A stretch of DNA of 64,000 nt from an uncultured Atopobiaceae bacterium (lineage in GTDB: Bacteria > Actinomycetota > Coriobacteriia > Coriobacteriales > Atopobiaceae), in contig CALULO010000001.1 of assembly GCA_944321515.1 (NCBI GenBank), forward strand, positions 186,001-250,000. Direction: 5' to 3'. Numbering within the stretch: the stretch's first letter is position 1; each line of letters starts with the position of its first letter. Under the pieces are notes generated by a model. It did not search any database. It worked only from the letters and a program-made list of their open reading frames with translations, and was not told the DNA's origin. Shown one piece after another: positions 17,023-28,885 of this stretch. The position numbers and the translations under genes were made by a program.

Positions 17023-17769
17023 ATGAGGGCCTCCGGCAACAGCAAATGCTCCGACCTCGTCCAGGGCGCCCGGGATATCACCCGCGGCGCCCTGGCGCTT
17101 GCGCGGGCCAACTTGCGCACCATCGTGCTGTTGGTCGCGGCCCTTGTGTTTGTAGTGCTGCTCGAAGAGGTGGCCGAGGGCGAGATCATGCAATTGGACA
17201 CCCTCGCCTACCAGCTCTTTGTTGAACGCTTGCGCTCGGACGCGCTTACTCCGGTGATGGAGGCGTTCACGTCCTTGGCCTCGGTGGTGGTCCTTGCCGT
17301 CCTTGCCGCCGTGATTGCCGCCCTGGCCCCGGGAAAGGCGCCGGGATGGTGCGTGGCCGTCAACCTGGTTGGCGTGGTGGTACTCAACACCGTGCTCAAG
17401 GAGCTGGTGCAGCGGCCGCGCCCGGACGGCTTCCGCCTCATATCGGAGACGGGATACAGCTTTCCCTCCGGCCATTCGATGGTCTCCATGGCGTTCTTCG
17501 GCCTGCTCATCTGGATGGTCTGGCGCTTCCATCGCAAAGACGTCATGCGCGTGGTGTGGTGCGCGACGTTTGGCCTGGTCATCGTAATGGTGGGCGTAAG
17601 TCGCATCTACCTGGGCGTCCACTACGCCTCGGATGTTATCGCAGGCTTTTGCGTCTCCTTGATGTGGCTCGTCTTCTACACCAAGGTGGTGGCACCACTC
17701 TTTGTCCACGTAGACCGGCCACGCGTCCACAGCGAGGGCGCGGGCACCGGCAGGGCGGGGGAGCACTAG
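17023..17769 (+). CDS. PAP2-family membrane phosphatase
   Basis: A 248-aa integral membrane phosphatase with about six transmembrane segments. The three PAP2 motifs are present: KELVQRPRP, YSFPSGHS and SRIYLGVHYASD with its catalytic His. Members dephosphorylate lipid pyrophosphates (undecaprenyl pyrophosphate) or phosphatidic or phosphatidylglycerol phosphate; the sequence does not decide which. It starts immediately after the trxA stop. Recycling of the cell-wall lipid carrier is one plausible role. Confidence 0.9.
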   Translation: MRASGNSKCSDLVQGARDITRGALALARANLRTIVLLVAALVFVVLLEEVAEGEIMQLDTLAYQLFVERLRSDALTPVMEAFTSLASVVVLAVLAAVIAALAPGKAPGWCVAVNLVGVVVLNTVLKELVQRPRPDGFRLISETGYSFPSGHSMVSMAFFGLLIWMVWRFHRKDVMRVVWCATFGLVIVMVGVSRIYLGVHYASDVIAGFCVSLMWLVFYTKVVAPLFVHVDRPRVHSEGAGTGRAGEH

Positions 17770-17830
17770 GTTCCCGGCACGCAGGGCCGCGGTACGGAGG
17801 GGCAGGCGCCACGACCGAGCCTGCTCACCC

Positions 17831-18289
17831 CTACCCCAGGGTGATGATCTCGGCAGAAAGAACCTTTCCCTCGTCACAGATGATCCGTCCCATGGACGGC
17901 CTCGAGCGACGCGGGTAGGTGGGGCTTCCCGGGTTCATCACAAGCGTACCCGTCCACTCGTCACGCTCGACGAAGGGCGTGTGCGTGTGGCCGCAGATGG
18001 CGATGTCGCTCATCTGGAGGTTGAGACGCTTGCGATAGTGCGTGACCTGCCACTTGAGCCCGCTGCCGTAGAAGACCTTGCGATCCTTGACCGCCGGGCC
18101 GTAGTCGTAGGACCAGTCGTTGTTGCCCAGGCACATCTGCACGTGGGCCATTCCGCTGAGGATGCGGTAGTCAGCAGGGGAGCAGATGTCGCCCGCGTGC
18201 ACGATTACGTCGGCTCCCTCGAGTTGCTCCAGAAGCTCCGGCGAGAGGAACCCGTGGGTGTCAGAGATGACGTCGTACCTCGTTGCCAC
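17831..18289 (-). CDS. YfcE/MJ0936-type metallophosphoesterase
   Basis: A 152-aa calcineurin-like phosphoesterase. Metal-binding motifs run in order: VISDTHG (D-x-H), VIVHAGDI (GD), LGNNDW (GND variant) and ICGHTHTP (GHxH). Family members hydrolyse phosphodiesters such as bis-pNPP or cyclic nucleotides with Mn or Ni; the cellular substrate is unknown. Last gene of a leftward run queT-glycosyltransferase-lytS-lytR-yfcE, 10 bp after the response regulator gene. Confidence 0.9.
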   Translation of the reverse strand: MATRYDVISDTHGFLSPELLEQLEGADVIVHAGDICSPADYRILSGMAHVQMCLGNNDWSYDYGPAVKDRKVFYGSGLKWQVTHYRKRLNLQMSDIAICGHTHTPFVERDEWTGTLVMNPGSPTYPRRSRPSMGRIICDEGKVLSAEIITLG

Positions 18290-18299
18290 GCGGCTCCTC

Positions 18300-19016
18300 C
18301 TAGAGTCCGAGGGCGCGCTTGAGCGCGACGACGCGGCGACGCGAGACGGAGATCTTCTTGCCCTCGATGCCGTTTACGCCAAGCTGGAGGATGCCGGAGG
18401 AGATGACCTCCACGTCCTCGACGTACTCGAGGTTCACGATATAGCCGCGGTGCACGCGGAAGAAGCCGTGCGGAGCGAGCTTCTGCTCAAGCTTGGCAAG
18501 GGAGATCGTAGAGAGGTAGCGGTCGTCCGCCGTATAGATGCAGGAGTAGTCGTCCTTTGCCTCGATGTAGCGAATCTGGTCGATGGGCACCAGCACCTTG
18601 CGGCCGCTCTTGACCACGGGGATGCGCTCCACGGAGGAGTGGCTCTGGGGCTGCGGCTTCATGCGAGACTGCACCTTGTCCAGGGCCTGGTTGAGGCGCT
18701 CCGGCTCCACCGGCTTCATCAGGTAGTCGATGGCGTCGACCTCAAAGGCCTCGAGCGCATACTCGCTGTAGGCGGTCACAAACACCACGGCGGGCGGGTT
18801 CTTGAGACGGTGCAGGGCCTCCGCGAGCTGCATGCCGGAGGTCTTGGGCATCTGGATGTCGAGGAACATGACGTCCGCCTTGCCCTCCATGAGCTTTTCC
18901 ACGGCCTCACGAGCGCTGGACGCCTCCATGATGGAGTCAACGCGACCCGTCTCCTCAAGCAGGTACCTCAGCTCAGAACGGGCAGGCGCCTCGTCATCTA
19001 CGATCATCGCACGCAT
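18300..19016 (-). CDS. LytTR-family response regulator
   Basis: A 238-aa regulator: CheY-like receiver (1-120) with acidic pocket VDDE and phospho-acceptor Asp53 in VMFLDIQMPK, and a C-terminal LytTR DNA-binding domain (about 130-238; RYIEAKDDYSCIYTADDRYLS, FFRVHRGYIVNL, VSRRRV). These regulators usually control cell-envelope or metabolite-transport genes (pyruvate sensing by LytSR/PyrSR-type systems). It partners the sensor gene 43 bp upstream. Confidence 0.94.
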   Translation of the reverse strand: MRAMIVDDEAPARSELRYLLEETGRVDSIMEASSAREAVEKLMEGKADVMFLDIQMPKTSGMQLAEALHRLKNPPAVVFVTAYSEYALEAFEVDAIDYLMKPVEPERLNQALDKVQSRMKPQPQSHSSVERIPVVKSGRKVLVPIDQIRYIEAKDDYSCIYTADDRYLSTISLAKLEQKLAPHGFFRVHRGYIVNLEYVEDVEVISSGILQLGVNGIEGKKISVSRRRVVALKRALGL

Positions 19017-19059
19017 TTCTTACCCCTTCGCGTTCCCCTCGGAGCGTCTCGCCCCGGTC

Positions 19060-20424
19060 TTACTCGTCCTCGGCCCGTGCCGCCGCGAGCCGGCGGCGGG
19101 CGTCGGCCAGGCGCAGCGTGACGCAGGTGCCCTCGCCCGGCTTGGAGACGATCTCCACCCCCGAGCCCACGCCGAAGAAGCGCTCAATGCGCTCCGCGAC
19201 GTTACGCAGGGCCATGCCCGTGCCGGAGCCGCCGACGGCCCTGGGCGCCTGGGCGTCCGTGGCGTCGGCAAGAAGCCGGTCCGCCACCTCCTTGTCCATG
19301 CCCAGCCCGTCGTCGGCAACAGCAATAAGAATATCATCACCGTCAGTCGCAACCTGAACGTCCACATGAAGCGCGCCCTCGTCGCGCATCGCGTGACGCA
19401 CGGCGTTCTCCACGATGGGCTGCACCAGGAAGGACGGTACCGGCAGCTCGTCGCAGCCTTCCTCCACGTGCTCGCTCTCCACGATGCGGTCCTCGCCAAA
19501 GCGCGCCTTTTCGATCTTGAGGTAGCGACGCGTCTGATCCAGCTCCTGGGAAAGCGGGATAAGCGTCTTCTCCGAGCTCTCGAGCGTACGGCGATAGAAC
19601 ATCGAGAACTCACGCAACAGGTCGCGCGCCTTGGTCGGGTTGGTGCGCGTGAACGCAGCGATGGTGTTGAGCGTGTTGAACAGGAAGTGCGGATTGATCT
19701 GGGCCTGCAGAGCCTTGACCTCGGCGCGGGCCGTGAGCTCGGCCTGGCGGTCCAGCTCGTAGGAGGAGAGCTGCGTGGAAACGAGGGAGCCCAAGCCCTC
19801 GGCGATAGAGAGCTGGGTACGATCAATGTCCAGGTCACGGCGATAGTAGAGCTTGATCGCACCCACCGCGCGCTCCTGAACCAGGAGCGGCACGATGATG
19901 CCGAAGGCATGGCCCGTACGGCGGCTGCCCATGGCGAAGGGCCTCACGTCCTGGCTCTCCTCGTCCACGGAGACAAAGGTCTCCATTCGCTTGCTCTCAA
20001 GCACCTCCAGCGTAGGGCGGACGTTTCTCGTGCCCGGCAGAACGGAGGTGCGAATGGTGCCCTCGTAGGCAAGGACGGTGTCGGCGTCCGTGACGGCGAT
20101 GGCCTCGGCGTTGGTCTCCGGCAGCAGCAGCGCGCAGAGGGCCCGGGCGTTCTCCACCGTGAGGCCGCCGCGGAGGTGCTGCAGCGTGTTGGTGGCCACG
20201 CGCAGCGTGCGCTCGGTGGCCTCCGAGCGCGTGTCCTCGGGGGCCAGGTTGACCGCGCCGCCCATCACGATGACGGCAGCGAGGCCGCAGCCCACGAGCA
20301 TGGCGCTCAGGACCAGCCCGTCGCTCACACTCCAGACGAGGGCCGCCACCAGCAGGACGGCGACAAGGACCAGGATGATGTCAACGGCGCCGGTCGTCAG
20401 GCGGCGCGCACCAAGACGACTCAC
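19060..20424 (-). CDS. LytS-like sensor histidine kinase
   Basis: A 454-aa kinase. Two N-terminal transmembrane segments (about 13-34 and 37-58) are followed by a GAF-like domain (about 90-225), then a His_kinase/LytS domain with LQAQINPHFLFNTLNTI (His at about 246) and an ATPase domain (PSFLVQPIVENAVRHA, DDGLGM, GSGTGMALRNV). It lacks the 5TM LYT sensor of classical LytS, so sensing is probably through the GAF domain or the short membrane anchor. It overlaps the upstream glycosyltransferase gene by 4 bp and precedes the LytTR regulator. Confidence 0.92.
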   Translation of the reverse strand: MSRLGARRLTTGAVDIILVLVAVLLVAALVWSVSDGLVLSAMLVGCGLAAVIVMGGAVNLAPEDTRSEATERTLRVATNTLQHLRGGLTVENARALCALLLPETNAEAIAVTDADTVLAYEGTIRTSVLPGTRNVRPTLEVLESKRMETFVSVDEESQDVRPFAMGSRRTGHAFGIIVPLLVQERAVGAIKLYYRRDLDIDRTQLSIAEGLGSLVSTQLSSYELDRQAELTARAEVKALQAQINPHFLFNTLNTIAAFTRTNPTKARDLLREFSMFYRRTLESSEKTLIPLSQELDQTRRYLKIEKARFGEDRIVESEHVEEGCDELPVPSFLVQPIVENAVRHAMRDEGALHVDVQVATDGDDILIAVADDGLGMDKEVADRLLADATDAQAPRAVGGSGTGMALRNVAERIERFFGVGSGVEIVSKPGEGTCVTLRLADARRRLAAARAEDE

Positions 20425-21872
20425 TGATCGCCTCCTAGGGACGGAAGCTCACCGGTGTCGGCAAGCGGGTCGGGGCCGGGGGCTGCGGCATGGGCCGGAA
20501 CCGAGCCGGCGTCAAGCGCCGCGGCAGCCGGGTCCGTGTCCTGCGTGGCGTCGGCGGCCAGGGCCTCACCGGGCGCGGTGTCGTCGATGTCTATGTCGGC
20601 CAGCGCCAGATCAAGCCCCTCGGCCACGCCCAGCGGGCGCTGGGGAGCGGTACGGGACGGCGCGCTGGCCGCCACCTCGCCAGTACGTAGGATGGCGCCC
20701 TGGATGAGGCGGTCCTCCCAGAGGGCCGAGGCTATGGTGGGCCACACCATCGCAAACGAGAGGTAGCGAGAGCTCGCGGACTTGGCGAAGCGGTCCGCCT
20801 CAAGCCTTCCGCGCGTCAGTATTCCAAGGTAGGACAGGCGGTAGGGGCCTGTGACAAGGCGCCTCAGCGCCGTCTGGAAGACCCTGCGGCGCACCTGCTC
20901 GGAGAGCCACGGCGCCGGGTAGGGCATGAGGGACTCCGGGGTTATGGTGCGCAGGTCTCGCCGGGCGTTCATGACGTCGAGCTTACGGTACTCGTAGAGC
21001 CATCGATAGACGTCCTGCATGAAGGTGGCGGGCTCCGGCGCCATCTCCTCGGGCGGCTGCGAGCGGACGTACCACTCGTTGTCAAACCAGGCGTCGAGCC
21101 CGAAGGCGCGCAGGTTCAGAACGTAGTCGAGGTCCTCCCCTCGCGTGATGTACGGGTCGAAGGGCACCTTGGTGAAGGCCGCCGCGTGCAGTGCGCAGCA
21201 CCCGCCGCAAAGATGGTTTGACCTCGTGATGCGCGAGGTGCTCGTCTGGGCGCGCTCCATGACGCGATTGAACTCCGCCGCCTTGGACCAGTGCTTCTCG
21301 CTCCAGAGCTCGGTGGGCTCGGCGTAGGGGCTGTCCATCCCGTCGATGAAGAAGCCGCTCTTGGCGAGCACCTGGAGGTTCTGACGCGTAAGGGAGCCGA
21401 GGCCCCACACGGCGTTGAGGAGGAAGTCCTCGTCAAGCACCACCTCGTCGTCGTCTAGGAACACCACCACGTCGTGCCCAAGCACCGCAGCCACGGCCAG
21501 GCCCATGTTTCGGATGGCGCCATAGCCGCGTAGGGAGACGGTCTCCCCCGCCACGTGGTGGGCCATCCTCGCAACGGCCTTCTCCACGTGGGCGGCCTCC
21601 TGCTGGCCTATGACCAGGGGATTGAGGCCCGCGTGCGCGCGACAGATGCTGTTGACGCGAGCGCGTGCCGCCTCGGCACAGCTCGGCGGCGCCACCACGA
21701 GGACCACCACGCGCAGGACGCCGCGCACCTGCTCCAGAGAGGAGAGGCACGTCTCCAGCTCAGGCAGGGGCTTGTCGATGCGCGTGGTGTAGTCGTAGAC
21801 GCCGCGCTCACCCAGCGGACCGGGCTTCTCGCCCTGGCCCCAGTACGACGGGATGACGACGACGGGATTCAA
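20421..21872 (-). CDS. Family-2-like glycosyltransferase
   Basis: A 483-aa GT-A type transferase. The N-terminal VVVIPSYWG start, the DxD-like VVFLDDDEVVLDEDFL at about 138-153, and GGCCALHAAAFTKVPFDPYITRGEDLDYVLNLRAFG (acceptor/catalytic ED) fit GT2 enzymes. The C-terminal ~100 residues are a low-complexity Ala/Asp/Pro extension. It probably decorates a cell-surface polymer, but donor and acceptor are unknown. It is coupled (4-bp overlap) to the LytS-like kinase, an unusual arrangement that suggests the two-component system responds to or controls the surface polymer. Confidence 0.8.
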   Translation of the reverse strand: MNPVVVIPSYWGQGEKPGPLGERGVYDYTTRIDKPLPELETCLSSLEQVRGVLRVVVLVVAPPSCAEAARARVNSICRAHAGLNPLVIGQQEAAHVEKAVARMAHHVAGETVSLRGYGAIRNMGLAVAAVLGHDVVVFLDDDEVVLDEDFLLNAVWGLGSLTRQNLQVLAKSGFFIDGMDSPYAEPTELWSEKHWSKAAEFNRVMERAQTSTSRITRSNHLCGGCCALHAAAFTKVPFDPYITRGEDLDYVLNLRAFGLDAWFDNEWYVRSQPPEEMAPEPATFMQDVYRWLYEYRKLDVMNARRDLRTITPESLMPYPAPWLSEQVRRRVFQTALRRLVTGPYRLSYLGILTRGRLEADRFAKSASSRYLSFAMVWPTIASALWEDRLIQGAILRTGEVAASAPSRTAPQRPLGVAEGLDLALADIDIDDTAPGEALAADATQDTDPAAAALDAGSVPAHAAAPGPDPLADTGELPSLGGDQ

Positions 21873-21881
21873 CTGGCCCCC

Positions 21882-22526
21882 TTACCCCTGGGACCGCGTC
21901 CCCCGCGACGCGTCGGCGGCGTCGGCCCCGAGCATGCGGGGAAGCGACGTGCGAGACAGCGCCCGGAAGAGCGGCAGGCCGAGAACGTACGTCACCACTG
22001 CCTCGCCCGCGCCGGTGGACACCAGGCCAAAGAGGTACATGGCGGGGTAGGCGCCATCAAGGGCGATGTTGGTGAACGGAATGGTGTAGAAGCCGATGCC
22101 CTGCAGCATGAGCGGAAGGTATGCAGGGACGATCAGGGCGTTTGCGATCACCGGGCCAAGCAGGGCAATCGCCGGGTGACGGCGGTTCCTCCAGGTGAAC
22201 CAGGCTCCGAGCGCCGTGGCGAGCGTACCGAAGACCACGTCGAGCATGCCGAGCATGCCCGTGCCGGACAGCACGATGTTGGCCACGTTGGCGATGGCGC
22301 AGCCCAGGGCAAGGCCGGGAATGGCCTCGGGCGTGAACAGGGCGAGGACGCAGAGGGCCTCGGAGACGCGGAACTGCACCGGCCCCCAGGCAAGGCTGCC
22401 CAGGAACAGCAGGGCAACGAGCGTGAGCGCCGCATAGGCGGCGGCGATCACGGCCACGCGCACGACGCGCTGCGTGCGGGCCTCGGTGGCGGACAGGATA
22501 ATGTCAGGGGTGTGCTGCTGGCTCAT
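21882..22526 (-). CDS. queT: QueT-family queuosine-precursor transporter (ECF S component)
   Basis: A 214-aa protein with about five or six transmembrane segments. The region WGPVQFRVSEALCVLALFTPEAIPGLALGCAIANV is highly characteristic of the QueT family, S components of energy-coupling-factor transporters for queuosine precursors. The final TM pair includes YLPLMLQGIGFYTIPF. The energising EcfAAT module is not in the window. It is the first gene of the leftward operon with the glycosyltransferase and LytS/LytR genes. Presence of GluQ-RS and tRNA-Asp elsewhere in the window supports queuosine use. Confidence 0.88.
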   Translation of the reverse strand: MSQQHTPDIILSATEARTQRVVRVAVIAAAYAALTLVALLFLGSLAWGPVQFRVSEALCVLALFTPEAIPGLALGCAIANVANIVLSGTGMLGMLDVVFGTLATALGAWFTWRNRRHPAIALLGPVIANALIVPAYLPLMLQGIGFYTIPFTNIALDGAYPAMYLFGLVSTGAGEAVVTYVLGLPLFRALSRTSLPRMLGADAADASRGTRSQG

Positions 22527-22591
22527 GGTTCTTCCTTCTCTCGGAGGGCTTTGCTAGATGCCGACGACTGGGCGGCATGCCGCGCCCACGT

Positions 22592-22609
22592 CCAGCGGGA
22601 TCCCGGTGG
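22592..22609. promoter_or_regulatory. Near-palindrome upstream of queT
   Basis: CCAGCGGGATCCCGGTGG is symmetric at 8 of 9 pairs, and half of it recurs at about 22632 (TCCCAGCGGG). It lies within the roughly 150-nt queT leader. It could be an operator or RNA stem; no preQ1 riboswitch consensus is recognisable. Confidence 0.35.
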
Positions 22610-22748
22610 AAAGCACTCCAAAAGAAGCATCCCAGCGGGCACGACGGCTTAGATACTAGCAGAGTTGTGAGACTCCCCGCAGGTGGGCGGGGCCTCATGC
22701 GCGCGTGCTAGTATGGCTGCGTTGGGAAACCGACCTAAGGAGCCCCTC

Positions 22749-24971
22749 ATGAAGGCCCGCGCAACCCTTGCATGCCTGGCGGCCGACGCCGCTCGCTGGA
22801 GCACTGTCCACCTGCTTCACCGCGGCGGCGGAAACATCCCCGGCGCGGTGGCGCTGCGCCTTGACCCGAGCGTCATCTCCGAGCTCGGCGCCGGGCTCCG
22901 GGGCTCGGTCATGGTCACGGGGACCAACGGCAAGACCACCACCACCGGGCTTCTCGCCGACGCGCTCGCCGCGGGCGGGGCGCACGTGGTGTGCAACCGA
23001 GCCGGCAACAACATGGAGTCCGGCATTGCAGCCGCGTTGGTGATGTCGCGCGGGCAGCACGCCGAGCTTGGCTGCTTTGAGTGCGACGAGCTCTATACCG
23101 TCCGCGTGATGCCGAGGCTTCGACCGCACGCCCTGGTGCTGCTCAACCTGTTCCGCGACCAGTTGGACCGCTACGGCGAGATCGACCACACGCAGGACGT
23201 CATTGCCGATGCGCTGGGGCGCTCGCCGGAGACGGCGCTGGTCTACAACGCCGACGACCCGCTCTGCGCCGCCATCGCGGCGCGCGTGGAAAACCCGTCC
23301 CTGCCGTTTGGCATCGACGAGCCCACGAACCTAGAGGCGGACCGCATCTCCGACAGCCGCTTTTGCGCAAAGTGCAACGCCCCGCTTGACTACGAGTACG
23401 TCCATTACGGACAGCTTGGAAAGTACCGTTGCCCCGAGTGCGGATGGGAGCGTCCAGACCTCGCCTTTGCCGCGGTAAACGTACGTCTGACCTGCGGTGG
23501 ATTTGAGTTTGACGTGGAGGACCGACGTGGCGAGAAGAACGGCGAGCCTCCGGTGCGCCACCATGTCCGCACGCGCTACAACGGGCTCTACATGGTATAC
23601 AACGTCATGGCGGCGCTGGCGGGATGCCTCGCAGCGGGTGGAAGCGCAGAGCGGTTCCAGGAGGTCCTGGACGCCTACGAGCCCGCAAGCGGGCGCGGCA
23701 AGACGTTTGCCCTGGATGGCGGCTTTGAGGTCGTAAGCATGCTCGCGAAGAACCCAACCGGCTTCAACCGGATGGTGCAGCAGGTGCGCACTGAGGGCGG
23801 GAGCTGCCTCGCGCTCTTCCTGAACGACAACGACGCTGACGGCCACGACGTCTCCTGGATCTGGGACATCGACCTCGAGCGCCTGCACGACCTCCCCGAC
23901 CTGCGGCTGATTTGCGTCGGTGGGACCAGGCGCGAGGACATGGCAGTTCGCGTGAAGTATGCAGAGCTGCCCGCACGCCTTGAGCTCATCGAGGGCGTCG
24001 AGGACGCGCTGCGCATCATGTCGGACGGAGCGGTTGGCAGGAAGCTGCACGTAGTTGCCAACTACACGGCCTTCCCGCCTGTGGTGGCGGAGCTGGGACG
24101 ACTGAGCGCCTCCTGGGAGGCGCCCGCTGAGAAGGGTGCCGAGGCCTTCCGCGGCACCTTCGAGTCCCCGCGCCTTGAGGGTGAGACCGAGGAGCAGTGG
24201 TGGGGCAGAACCTCCGGCCAAGGAGACCTCGGCCTGGACCGCCCGCTGCGCATCGTGCACCTCTATCCCGACGCCCTCAACCTCTACGGAGACGGCGGAA
24301 ACATCGCGTCTCTCACCAAGCGCTGCAAGTGGCGAGGCATCCCCTGCCGCGTAGACCAGGTGCTTATGGGACAGAACCTGGACCTGTCTGACGCCGACGT
24401 GGTGCTTTTGGGCGGCGGCTCAGACCGCGACCAGCTGGCCGTGGCAGAGGAGCTGCGCGACCAGGCGGACAAGCTCGCCGCCTACGTTGCCGACGGCGGG
24501 GCGCTTCTCGCCATCTGCGGCGGCTACCAGCTGCTCGGGCGCTACTACATGATGGGCGAGAAGCGCGTTGAGGGCCTGCACGTCCTTGACATTGAGACCA
24601 CCGCCGGGTCCACGCGCCTCATCGGCAACGTAGCCGTTGACTCCCCCGTCTGCGGCGCGCCCATCGTAGGCTTTGAGAACCACGCCGGCCGCACCGTCCT
24701 TCTCGGCAGCGAGAAGCCCCTTGGCCGCGCAATTGTCCACGGCTCCGGCAACAACGGCGAGGACGGGGGCGAGGGCGTGCTGCACGGGAACCTCATCGGC
24801 ACCTACCTGCACGGCCCCATCCTGCCCAAGAACCCCGGCGTCACCGACTGGCTCATCACGCAGGCGCTGCACCGTCGAGGCGTGGACGCCAAGCTCGCCC
24901 CGCTGCCCGACGACCTTGAGACCCTTGCTCACGACGTCGCCCTCAAGATAGCCGAGAGGGACCGGCGCTAG
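22749..24971 (+). CDS. MurT-GatD fusion: lipid II isoglutaminyl synthase
   Basis: A 740-aa protein that joins both subunits of the enzyme amidating D-Glu to D-isoglutamine in lipid II. Residues 1-~490 are MurT: Mur-ligase P-loop GTNGKTTTT (Lys62), the Cys4 zinc ribbon (C206, C209, C228, C231), YNGLYMVYNVMAAL and the DUF1727 region ending in ANYTAFPPVVAEL. Residues ~497-740 are GatD, a class-I glutamine amidotransferase, with nucleophile Cys590 in AICGGYQLLG and His688 in GTYLHGPILPKNP. MurT and GatD are usually two genes. ATG 22749 is preceded by TAAGGAG. An 8-residue loop, GEKNGEPP, carries the dispersed 12-mer (23529-23540). Confidence 0.93.
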   Translation: MKARATLACLAADAARWSTVHLLHRGGGNIPGAVALRLDPSVISELGAGLRGSVMVTGTNGKTTTTGLLADALAAGGAHVVCNRAGNNMESGIAAALVMSRGQHAELGCFECDELYTVRVMPRLRPHALVLLNLFRDQLDRYGEIDHTQDVIADALGRSPETALVYNADDPLCAAIAARVENPSLPFGIDEPTNLEADRISDSRFCAKCNAPLDYEYVHYGQLGKYRCPECGWERPDLAFAAVNVRLTCGGFEFDVEDRRGEKNGEPPVRHHVRTRYNGLYMVYNVMAALAGCLAAGGSAERFQEVLDAYEPASGRGKTFALDGGFEVVSMLAKNPTGFNRMVQQVRTEGGSCLALFLNDNDADGHDVSWIWDIDLERLHDLPDLRLICVGGTRREDMAVRVKYAELPARLELIEGVEDALRIMSDGAVGRKLHVVANYTAFPPVVAELGRLSASWEAPAEKGAEAFRGTFESPRLEGETEEQWWGRTSGQGDLGLDRPLRIVHLYPDALNLYGDGGNIASLTKRCKWRGIPCRVDQVLMGQNLDLSDADVVLLGGGSDRDQLAVAEELRDQADKLAAYVADGGALLAICGGYQLLGRYYMMGEKRVEGLHVLDIETTAGSTRLIGNVAVDSPVCGAPIVGFENHAGRTVLLGSEKPLGRAIVHGSGNNGEDGGEGVLHGNLIGTYLHGPILPKNPGVTDWLITQALHRRGVDAKLAPLPDDLETLAHDVALKIAERDRR

Positions 24972-25036
24972 TCGCGGGCCGGCACCGTCGGGCCCTTCTC
25001 GCCCGCACCCCGCCCGACCCATCATACAGAGGCCCG

Positions 25037-25068
25037 AAAAAACGGCCCCCGGCTAATGCCGGGGGCCG
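25037..25068 (-). terminator. Strong hairpin terminator between murT-gatD and nifJ
   Basis: CGGCCCCCGGC/GCCGGGGGCCG with TAAT loop (25043-25068). The six A's at 25037-25042 give a T-run on the minus strand, so it terminates nifJ; it may also slow rightward transcription. Confidence 0.88.
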
Positions 25069-25092
25069 AATGCTCAACCTATGAGACGGACG

Positions 25093-28629
<3,537 letters not shown>

Positions 28630-28706
28630 GTCCTCTCCTTCTTACCGTTCCCGGCCACCCCTATGGCGCCGGGCACCACTCATTCACAAAGCACATGACT
28701 GAGCAT

Positions 28707-28718
28707 GGGCATGTGCCC
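28707..28718. promoter_or_regulatory. Inverted repeat upstream of nifJ
   Basis: GGGCA-TG-TGCCC, about 80 bp upstream of the nifJ start in an otherwise featureless 180-bp leader, next to a TACACT -10-like sequence on the minus strand. A candidate operator; the regulator is unknown. Confidence 0.35.
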
Positions 28719-28805
28719 ACATGGTTCACAGTGTACCCCCGCAATCAAATGCGCCAGACCACATTCCGTAACCGGGTGAGTTTCTCGGTGAAAGACGCGC
28801 AGGTA

Positions 28806-28844
28806 AACACCCCTCTCTCGCTAGGAATTAGCGAGAGAGGGGTG
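28806..28844 (-). terminator. Terminator of the PTS/cysteine operon
   Basis: A perfect 16-bp stem, CACCCCTCTCTCGCTA and its complement, with a 4-nt loop and a short T-run on the minus strand. It lies 42 bp past the last gene of the operon. Confidence 0.85.
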
Positions 28845-28885
28845 CACGGGATCAGCGCCAGGAGGTAGGGCGAAATATGAGCCCC

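Noticed and set aside
22527..22748. preQ1 riboswitch before queT
   Set aside because: Neither the preQ1-I nor the preQ1-II core could be matched; only GC-rich partial palindromes are seen.
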